7,136 nt of DNA from Anaerolineae bacterium (GTDB lineage Bacteria; Chloroflexota; Anaerolineae; Aggregatilineales; Aggregatilineaceae). The stretch spans positions 1 to 7,136 of the forward strand of contig JADLHR010000069.1 in NCBI GenBank assembly GCA_020848665.1, in the 5' to 3' direction. The notes under the pieces are model-generated. The model did not search any database. It saw only the letters and a list, made by a program, of their open reading frames with translations, and had not been told where the DNA came from. The translations under genes were made by a program, and so were the position numbers. How positions within the stretch are numbered: position 1 is the stretch's first letter; each line of letters opens with the position of its first letter. Below are positions 1-6,426 of the stretch, piece after piece.

Positions 1-25
1 AGCAGGACTAACCGTCCCCGCTGCT
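1..25 (-). other. Imperfect stem-loop at window edge downstream of korB
   Basis: AGCA (1-4) can pair with TGCT (22-25) and GGAC (5-8) with GTCC (14-17), around a 5-nt loop and with a 4-nt bulge at 18-21. It lies 60 bp after the korB stop codon and could be part of a transcription terminator for the korAB operon. A T-tract, if present in the minus-strand direction, would fall outside the window, so this cannot be decided. The pairing is short and bulged. Confidence 0.25.
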
Positions 26-85
26 TCTTAGCTGTCTTATAGCTGCTTCACCGCTGCACTATAGCTGCTTTTTGCTGCTCTTGCC
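20..85. repeat. Degenerate tandem repeat with an 11-bp period
   Basis: The pentamer GCTGC (once GCTGT) begins at 20, 31, 42, 53, 64 and 74, giving four steps of exactly 11 bp and one of 10. Units 2 and 4 end in TATA, so a 22-bp higher-order unit is visible: 20-41 and 42-63 match at about 16 of 22 positions, and TATAGCTGCTT occurs perfectly at 38-48 and 60-70. The array begins immediately after the korB stop codon (86-88). The period is not a multiple of three and the array is outside any convincing reading frame, so it is not coding. The spacing is close to one DNA helical turn, which would put every GCTGC on the same face. Function is unknown: protein-binding array, structured 3' UTR, or simply slipped-strand expansion. 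Confidence 0.75.
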
Positions 86-1129
86 TCAGGCGCAGCAGGT
101 CAGGTGACGCACAAGCTCGTCCAGCGCTTCGCGCGGCGGGCGCAGCTTCTCGTCCGGCAGGTGAACCAGCGGTGTTTCGACCAGGCGGCTGACCTCCGGC
201 AGGGTCGGGCGATTCTCGTCCACGTAGATCAGCCCGGTGATGAACAACTGCTGCGCGCGCGCCTCTTCCAGCAGGCGGAACGCCGCCAGCTTGTCGGTCG
301 GGTCGTGCTGGGCCGGGTCGAGCGCCTTGAGCACCAGGTGCGAGCCGTCGTATAGCTCGACCGCGCGCGTGCTGCCCGGCTCCTGGTCCTCGATCACGAT
401 CTCCTCGTATTCGGGGATGAAGGTGATGTCGTGCAGCGGCTCCTGCCTGGCCTTGCCGTAAGCGTAGCTCTTGGTCGAGTCCTCGTGGTTATTGAAGGTC
501 ACGCACGGGCTGATGATGTCCAGCACCGCCGTGCCGCGATGCACGATCGCGGCTTTCAGCAGCTCGCGCACCTGCTTGGAGTCCCCCGCGAACGAGCGCG
601 CCACGAACGAGGCATCCGCCGCCAGCGCCTCCAGACAGATGTCAATCGGCGGCAGCTCGTTGATCCCGGCGTACTTGAGATGCTGACCGTAGTCTGCCGT
701 AGCGGAAAACTGGCCCTTGGTCAGCCCGTAAACGCCGTTGTTCTCGACGATATAGACAATCGGGACGTTGCGGCGCACCATGTGCTTGAACTGGCCCAGG
801 CCGATGCTGCCGGTGTCGCCGTCACCGCTGACGCCAATCGCGATCAGATCGCGGTTAACAGTCGTCGCGCCAGTGGCAATCGCGGGCATCCGCCCATGCA
901 GCGAGTTAAAGCCGTGTGAGCGATTGAGGAAATAGGCCGGCGACTTGCTGGAGCAGCCGATCCCGCTCAGCTTGATCACCTGGTGCGGATCAATCGACAT
1001 CTCATAGGCAACGGCGATAATCTGGTTTGAGATCGAGTTGTGGCCGCAGCCCTGGCACAGGGTCGAGACGCCGCCCTTATAGTCGTTGCGGCTGAGGCCG
1101 ATTTCGTTGACGCGTGCGTTGACCGCCAT
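86..1129 (-). CDS. korB: 2-oxoacid:ferredoxin oxidoreductase, beta subunit (KorB-like)
   Basis: Beta subunit (347 aa) of a thiamine-pyrophosphate- and ferredoxin-dependent 2-oxoacid oxidoreductase, which oxidatively decarboxylates a 2-oxoacid to acyl-CoA plus reduced ferredoxin, reversibly in some organisms. The TPP-binding motif is at residues 102-131: GDGD, then the Asn-Asn of VENNG. Four cysteines placed as in this family's [4Fe-4S] ligands are visible: C25 and C28 in CQGCGH, C59 in GIGCSSKSPAYF, and C209 in ISPCVTFNN. The length is normal for two-subunit enzymes. The ATG at 1129 lies 2 nt after the alpha-subunit stop, and AGGAAGG (1139-1145) is a good ribosome-binding site 9 nt upstream, inside the alpha gene, so translation is probably coupled. 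The protein ends with Cys-Cys-Ala, an odd tail with no known role. 2-Oxoglutarate is the best guess for substrate because of KorB-like style; pyruvate or branched-chain 2-oxoacids cannot be excluded. Confidence 0.93.
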   Translation of the reverse strand: MAVNARVNEIGLSRNDYKGGVSTLCQGCGHNSISNQIIAVAYEMSIDPHQVIKLSGIGCSSKSPAYFLNRSHGFNSLHGRMPAIATGATTVNRDLIAIGVSGDGDTGSIGLGQFKHMVRRNVPIVYIVENNGVYGLTKGQFSATADYGQHLKYAGINELPPIDICLEALAADASFVARSFAGDSKQVRELLKAAIVHRGTAVLDIISPCVTFNNHEDSTKSYAYGKARQEPLHDITFIPEYEEIVIEDQEPGSTRAVELYDGSHLVLKALDPAQHDPTDKLAAFRLLEEARAQQLFITGLIYVDENRPTLPEVSRLVETPLVHLPDEKLRPPREALDELVRHLTCCA

Positions 1130-1131
1130 CT

Positions 1132-2964
<1,833 letters not shown>

Positions 2965-2974
2965 CAGCGGTTTA

Positions 2975-2981
2975 CACTCCT
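2975..2981 (-). promoter_or_regulatory. Ribosome-binding site of korA
   Basis: AGGAGTG on the minus strand, 10 nt before the ATG at 2964. It is the strongest Shine-Dalgarno match in the upstream region and fixes the korA start. Confidence 0.7.
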
Positions 2982-3102
2982 GCGCGGCGTAGAGCAGCGC
3001 GCTAGCTCGTGCCTGGTCGTTCGGGTTCAGACTTAAGGGTTCAATTCGGCTGGCTTCCGGCTCAATACGCGCCCACCTTTTTTCCGCTCGTCTCGCTTCG
3101 TC

Positions 3103-3130
3103 GAGATAATTCCTGTCAGAATACGATCAA
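3103..3130 (-). promoter_or_regulatory. Candidate promoter of korAB
   Basis: On the minus strand, TTGATC (3125-3130, 4 of 6 to the -35 consensus) is followed after 16 bp by TATCTC (3103-3108, 3 of 6 to the -10). This is the best sigma-70-like pair I can find in the 179-bp gap between the regulator stop and korA. It would leave a leader of about 130 nt. The match is weak and another sigma factor or read-through from the regulator gene is possible. A small stem-loop (TCTCG 3091-3095, CGAGA 3102-3106) overlaps the -10. Confidence 0.3.
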
Positions 3131-3143
3131 ACGTCCGAACGTC

Positions 3144-3887
3144 CTATTCGAAGATGCTGAAAATGTAGCCGGAGGGCCTGGTCGCGCCGTCGGCCCAGCG
3201 CGGCTTCGGCTCGACCGCGTCGGACGAGTGCTTCAACATTTCCATATGCTCTTGCAGCGCACGGCGCCCGCCTTCGAAATCGCCGCGCGCGACGCACTCG
3301 ACCATCTGCGCGTGATAGGCCCACATCTCGCGGTGATAGGCCAGCGGCGCGTGCAGCGCGATGCCGAACGCCTTGTAGGCTGCCCAGTAGGCCGCCAGCA
3401 GCCCCTGCACGAACGAGTTGTCGAGGTGGCGGAAGAAGGTCAGATGCAGCCGGATATGCTCCTCGACCGGCACTTCGATCGGAAGCTGGTTCAGCTTTTC
3501 GTCGGCGCGCTCCAGCAGCCCGCGCAGCGTCACGAAGTCGTCCGCCGTCAGGCAGGCGACCGCTTCGGTCCAGTAGCCCAGTTCCAGGTGTTTGCGCAGG
3601 TCCGCAAAGGTGTGGAAATAGGCGGGGTTGAGGCCGATGGCGTACAGCACGCTGAGCGTCGCGGCGGGCGCGAAGTCGAAGGCGCGGACCTGCGATCCGG
3701 TGCGCGGCTTGACCTGCACCAGCCCCAGCGTGCGCGCAACCTCCAGCTCCTCGCGCAGCTTGCCAACGCTCACGCCCAGCTCGGCGCTCAGTTCGGCGAT
3801 TGTCGGCAGACGCTCGCCCGGCTGAAGCTGGCGGTCGATGATGTAGCGCAGCAGATCAGAGAAGACCGGAGCCGAAGCCATATCCAC
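3144..3887 (-). CDS. FadR-type GntR-family transcriptional regulator (wHTH plus FCD domain)
   Basis: A 247-aa DNA-binding regulator, normal in length for the FadR subfamily. The N-terminal winged helix-turn-helix (about 8-67) shows the GntR pattern: LQPGERLPTIAELSAELGVS, a recognition region around SVGKLREEL, and a wing ending in GLVQVKPRTGSQV. The all-helical FCD ligand-binding domain spans about 80-225. H148, H192 and H214 match the usual metal-ligand histidines, the last two with the canonical 21-residue spacing. The usual Asp four residues before the first His appears to be H144. A small organic acid effector is typical for the family, but none can be named here. The start is uncertain: GTG at 3887 or ATG at 3881 (two codons later), neither with a strong Shine-Dalgarno. 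The gene ends 179 bp before korA in the same direction, which makes korAB a plausible target along with its own promoter. Confidence 0.88.
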   Translation of the reverse strand: MDMASAPVFSDLLRYIIDRQLQPGERLPTIAELSAELGVSVGKLREELEVARTLGLVQVKPRTGSQVRAFDFAPAATLSVLYAIGLNPAYFHTFADLRKHLELGYWTEAVACLTADDFVTLRGLLERADEKLNQLPIEVPVEEHIRLHLTFFRHLDNSFVQGLLAAYWAAYKAFGIALHAPLAYHREMWAYHAQMVECVARGDFEGGRRALQEHMEMLKHSSDAVEPKPRWADGATRPSGYIFSIFE

Positions 3888-3916
3888 CCGCGAGAGCCAT
3901 CCGCCCCGCGTCCGAC

Positions 3917-3954
3917 GATCGGAAAATCATCCGATCAATCAGATAAATTTGATC
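3917..3954. promoter_or_regulatory. Two overlapping palindromes, candidate operator of the GntR regulator
   Basis: GATCGG (3917-3922) and CCGATC (3931-3936) form a perfect 6-bp inverted repeat with an 8-bp spacer. GATCAA (3933-3938) and TTGATC (3949-3954) form a second with a 10-bp spacer. The two share GATC at 3933-3936. They occupy about +3 to +40 relative to the transcription start predicted from the promoter at 3964-3992, a position suited to repression. They do not match the GT/AC half-sites of classical FadR or PdhR operators, so the binding protein is inferred only from position. Confidence 0.45.
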
Positions 3955-3963
3955 GTTGCGCAT

Positions 3964-3992
3964 AGTATAGGCCAGGCGTATCAGAGGCGCAA
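3964..3992 (-). promoter_or_regulatory. Sigma-70-type promoter of the GntR regulator
   Basis: On the minus strand, TTGCGC (3987-3992, 3 of 6) is followed after exactly 17 bp by TATACT (3964-3969, 5 of 6 to TATAAT). Transcription would start near 3957, about 70 nt before the GTG start codon. The segment is noticeably more AT-rich than the flanking coding DNA. Spacing and the -10 box are good; the -35 is weak, as is common for regulated promoters. Confidence 0.6.
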
Positions 3993-4054
3993 GCCCGATC
4001 TGACGTTCGGCGCAGATAGCAGGATGGTTATCAGTTGTGGCTAATCGGAGGAGG

Positions 4055-4486
4055 CTAGAGCTGCTCGCCGGGCGGCTGCCAGGCGCGATAGCGGGTCGCG
4101 GCCTCGGCGTCATCCGGCGCGGGCGGTTCGGCAGCAGGCGGCTCGGCGGCAGGCGGCGCTGAGGGCCTGGCGGCTGGGGCCTCGTCGCGGGCCAGCGCGT
4201 CCATCGCGCGGGCCGACTCGGAAAGCAGGCGGCGCGGCGAGGTCGAGCGGCGCAGATCGGCGGCGCCCTGCCCCAGCTCGCGCGTTACATCCATCAATTC
4301 CTTACCTTCGGGGCCAAGCTCGCTCTCGATATCCTTCATAAACTCGGCCCACATCTCGCGCAGTTGGCGCACCACGCGCCCCGCCTGCCGCGCCCACTTG
4401 GCGGTGTTTTCCGGCCCGCCGACAACGAACAGCACCAGCGCGATGATGATCATTTCCGTGATGCCAACGCCAAAAATTCCGTCCAT
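4055..4486 (-). CDS. TatA/TatB-family twin-arginine translocase component
   Basis: A 143-aa membrane protein of the TatA/TatB family, which helps export folded proteins carrying twin-arginine signals across the cytoplasmic membrane. A short N-terminal extracellular segment is followed by one transmembrane helix (about 9-23), the Gly-Pro hinge (G24-P25), an amphipathic helix (about 27-60), a charged helical stretch, and a low-complexity tail from about 103 rich in Pro, Ala and Glu with PPAAE repeated. Glu at position 11, at the start of the helix, and the absence of the FGP of typical TatA (here GGP) make it closer to TatB, but the subtype is not certain. The ATG at 4486 has GAGGAAG (4493-4499) 6 nt upstream. 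It follows the EamA gene by 50 bp in the same direction and may be cotranscribed. No tatC is in the window. Confidence 0.82.
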   Translation of the reverse strand: MDGIFGVGITEMIIIALVLFVVGGPENTAKWARQAGRVVRQLREMWAEFMKDIESELGPEGKELMDVTRELGQGAADLRRSTSPRRLLSESARAMDALARDEAPAARPSAPPAAEPPAAEPPAPDDAEAATRYRAWQPPGEQL

Positions 4487-4492
4487 CCACTG

Positions 4493-4518
4493 CTTCCTCG
4501 ATCGGCTTCCTCGATCGG
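4493..4518. repeat. Tandem 13-bp duplication carrying a duplicated ribosome-binding site
   Basis: CTTCCTCGATCGG occurs at 4493-4505 and again, perfectly and head to tail, at 4506-4518. A degraded start of a third copy (CTTGCTCG) follows at 4519-4526. On the minus strand each copy contains GAGGAAG. The copy at 4493-4499 is 6 nt from the tat start codon and is the functional site; the other is 19 nt away. The duplication fills half of the 50-bp gap between the transporter stop and the tat start. Confidence 0.85.
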
Positions 4519-4536
4519 CTTGCTCGCGCCCCTACT

Positions 4537-5487
4537 TTAGCGCGCGCTGGCCCGTTTTCCCACTGGCCGCTCCAGCGTGGCAAGCGCAATCCCGATCAGC
4601 ACCAGCGCCGTCCCGCCCAGTTGCAGCGGAACCGGCCACTCGCCCAGAAAAAAGATCGCCAGCAGACCGCTGCCGATCGGCTCGCCCAACACCACCAGGC
4701 TGACATACGCCGCCGGGAAATAGCCGAGCGCGAAATTCAGCGCCGAGTGCCCGATCAACTGCGGCACCAGGCCAAGCAGCACCATCCACAAATAGGTATC
4801 CGCGCCGAACCCTGCGACCGGCTGGCCTGCTGCCGCGACCACGCCCACCAGCAGGATCGCCGCCGTGCTGTACACCAGCCAGATATACAGCGTCACGCTC
4901 AGCCGCGCGCGCAGCCGCCGCCCCAGCAGGAAATAGACTGCCGCCGCCCACGCCCCGACCAGCGCCAGCCCGTTACCCAACAGCGGGTCGTGGCGCGTCG
5001 GCGGAGCGCCCGCTGCGCCGCTCAGTCCGACGATCAGGCCGCCGCCCAGCGCAACCGTGATCCCGACCGCCGTGCGCCGGCTGATCGCTTCTCTCAGCAC
5101 CAGCGGTGACGCCAGCGCGACCCACAGCGGCGCAGTCGTGACGATGGTCACACTGTTGACGACCGCGGTATATTCCAGCGACGAAATCCACGTTGCAAAA
5201 TGCACACCCAGCGCCCCGCCCGCGACCAGCGCCCATTTCAGATCGTCGAAGGCGATACGGCGCAGCTCGGCGCGATGGCGCAGCAGCACGACCGGCGTCA
5301 ACGCCAGCGCGGCAACGCTCATCCGCGCCGCCGCCAGCACCAGCGAAGGCGCCTCGTTGCTCTGCGCCAGGCGGATGAAGATCGCGGCGGTCGAGACGGC
5401 GAACACGCCGAGCACGAGCGCCGCGTAGGGCGGCCAGGTCGGGATCGCGGCCTCGGCCCGGCCTGCGCGGACCTGTTCGGTCGTCAT
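4537..5487 (-). CDS. EamA/DMT-superfamily transporter
   Basis: A 316-aa integral membrane protein of the drug/metabolite transporter superfamily, with ten predicted transmembrane helices in two EamA repeats (about 22-155 and 165-305). Family features seen are STAAIFIRLAQ in helix 1, PSLVLAAARMSVAALAL in helix 2, NSVTIVTTAPLWVAL at the end of the first repeat, and AYVSLVVLGEPIGSGLLAIFFLGE in the second. Members export amino acids, metabolites or drugs; the substrate cannot be told from sequence. The N-terminus (about 20 residues) and the basic C-terminus are cytoplasmic by the positive-inside rule. The ATG at 5487 has AGAGGT (5495-5500) 7 nt upstream. It lies 81 bp after the ABC ATPase stop with its own candidate promoter, and 50 bp before the Tat gene. 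Confidence 0.88.
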   Translation of the reverse strand: MTTEQVRAGRAEAAIPTWPPYAALVLGVFAVSTAAIFIRLAQSNEAPSLVLAAARMSVAALALTPVVLLRHRAELRRIAFDDLKWALVAGGALGVHFATWISSLEYTAVVNSVTIVTTAPLWVALASPLVLREAISRRTAVGITVALGGGLIVGLSGAAGAPPTRHDPLLGNGLALVGAWAAAVYFLLGRRLRARLSVTLYIWLVYSTAAILLVGVVAAAGQPVAGFGADTYLWMVLLGLVPQLIGHSALNFALGYFPAAYVSLVVLGEPIGSGLLAIFFLGEWPVPLQLGGTALVLIGIALATLERPVGKRASAR

Positions 5488-5524
5488 CGGATGGACCTCT
5501 GGGAAGACTCAGACGGACGCGCGC

Positions 5525-5552
5525 GATTGTCTCACGTTCAGGACAGACAATC
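5525..5552. promoter_or_regulatory. Candidate eamA promoter inside a perfect 8-bp inverted repeat
   Basis: GATTGTCT (5525-5532) and AGACAATC (5545-5552) are perfect inverted repeats with a 12-bp spacer. On the minus strand the same bases give TTGATT (5549-5554, 4 of 6 to -35), a 17-bp spacer, and GACAAT (5526-5531, 4 of 6 to -10). Transcription would start near 5519, about 30 nt before the start codon. A dimeric repressor on the palindrome would cover both boxes. No T-tract follows in either direction, so a terminator is less likely. An RNA hairpin from the upstream ABC transcript remains an alternative. Confidence 0.45.
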
Positions 5553-5568
5553 AAGCGCCGGAGTGCAC

Positions 5569-6426
5569 CTAACCCACCCTGGCGAACGAGTCTATGCCGC
5601 CCGGCGCGCCGAGTTTCGCGCCGCTGCCGTTCGTACCGGACCCGTTGCTCCGGCGCGGGATCACCGCCCGCGCGACGCGGTCAGCGTTGTAGATCACCTC
5701 GACCGGCATGTCGTAAGCCTGGGTCAGCGTATCTTCGGTCAGAACATCTGCCGGCAAGCCGTCGGCCACAATACATCCGCCTTTCATGACGATCACCTGC
5801 CCGGCGTAGAGCAGCGCGCTGTTGGGGTTATGCGACGAGATTACGAACGAGACGCTGCGCTCGGCCAGCGCGACGACCGTTTCGAGCACCAGGCGCTGGT
5901 TGCGTGGGTCGAGGTGCGCAGTCGGCTCGTCGAGCAGCAGAACGTCGGTCTGCTGCGCCAGCCCGCGCGCGATCATGGCAAGCTGCCGCTCGCCGCCCGA
6001 CAGTTCGGTATAGGCGCGATGGCGCAGATGCGTCAGCCCGACCTGCTCGATCGCCGCGTCTGCCACCTCATAATCGGCGCGGCCTGGCGTGCCGAGCAGC
6101 TTGAGATAAGGCGTCCGCCCCATCAGAATCAGCTCGCGCACGCTGTAGGCGAAGACCGGCGTGTGAAGCTGCGGCACTAGCCCGACCCGTTGCGCGCGCC
6201 GGTGCGCGGGCAGCGCATGGATGTCGTCGCCGTCCAGCCGGACCTCGCCGCGCTGCGGCGCGCGGACTCCGCCCAGAATCTCCAGCAGCGTCGTCTTACC
6301 GCAGCCGTTATGCCCCAGCAGATACGCGACTGTGTTGGACGGCACGCTCAGGCTGACGCCCTGCAACACCGGCTGATCAATCACATAGGCGTAGTGAAGA
6401 TTCGTGGCTTCGAGCATCATTTCCAT
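5569..6426 (-). CDS. ABC transporter ATP-binding protein, FecE/BtuD/FepC type
   Basis: The 285-aa ATPase of an iron-siderophore, haem or cobalamin type importer. Walker A is GHNGCGKT (38-45), the Q-loop glutamine is Q86 in VPQLHTP, the signature is LSGGERQ (142-148), Walker B is VLLLDEP (162-168) with catalytic E167, the D-loop is HLD (171-173), and the H-loop is H199 in SSHNPN. All motifs are intact. The pairing with a FecCD permease identifies the importer class, but not the substrate. The protein continues past the usual end (about 255) with a Gly/Ser/Asn-rich tail in which NGSG occurs twice. The start is ambiguous: ATG at 6426 gives MEMMLEA, while ATG at 6420 overlaps the permease stop as ATGA, the commonest coupling arrangement. 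Either way the two genes overlap and are translationally coupled. Confidence 0.92.
   Translation of the reverse strand: MEMMLEATNLHYAYVIDQPVLQGVSLSVPSNTVAYLLGHNGCGKTTLLEILGGVRAPQRGEVRLDGDDIHALPAHRRAQRVGLVPQLHTPVFAYSVRELILMGRTPYLKLLGTPGRADYEVADAAIEQVGLTHLRHRAYTELSGGERQLAMIARGLAQQTDVLLLDEPTAHLDPRNQRLVLETVVALAERSVSFVISSHNPNSALLYAGQVIVMKGGCIVADGLPADVLTEDTLTQAYDMPVEVIYNADRVARAVIPRRSNGSGTNGSGAKLGAPGGIDSFARVG

Noticed and set aside
3077..3106. Hairpin TCTCG-CTTCGT-CGAGA with a nearby T-run, considered as a rho-independent terminator
   Set aside because: The T-run on the plus strand (3079-3084) lies before the stem, and on the minus strand it reads as A. The stem is only 5 bp, so it is not a terminator in either direction.
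3130..3144. Direct repeat AACGTCC (3130-3136 and 3138-3144) at the end of the regulator gene
   Set aside because: Seven bases repeated once, partly overlapping the stop region. It is too short to support a function by itself.
3009..3965. Open frame of 318 codons on the plus strand opposite the GntR regulator
   Set aside because: It spans the regulator, its promoter and the korA upstream gap. It has no recognisable motif or credible ribosome-binding site, and low-complexity composition.
4047..4054. GGAGGAGG on the plus strand, a strong Shine-Dalgarno-like sequence just past the Tat gene stop
   Set aside because: No start codon follows at a suitable distance on the plus strand, so it is probably chance. 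On the minus-strand transcript it reads CCTCCTCC and has no obvious role.
3856..4113. 85-codon open frame on the minus strand between the Tat gene and the regulator
   Set aside because: It overlaps both neighbours' ends and the regulator promoter, lacks a credible ribosome-binding site, and its translation has no recognisable features.
5525..5552. The 8-bp inverted repeat after the ABC ATPase gene as a terminator
   Set aside because: No T-tract follows the stem in the minus-strand direction (the next bases are GC-rich), and the loop is 12 nt. A promoter/operator reading fits better.
5200..6180. Open frame of 326 codons on the plus strand across the EamA and ABC ATPase genes
   Set aside because: It crosses an intergenic region and two well-supported genes on the other strand, and its translation is Arg/His/Gln-rich without domains.
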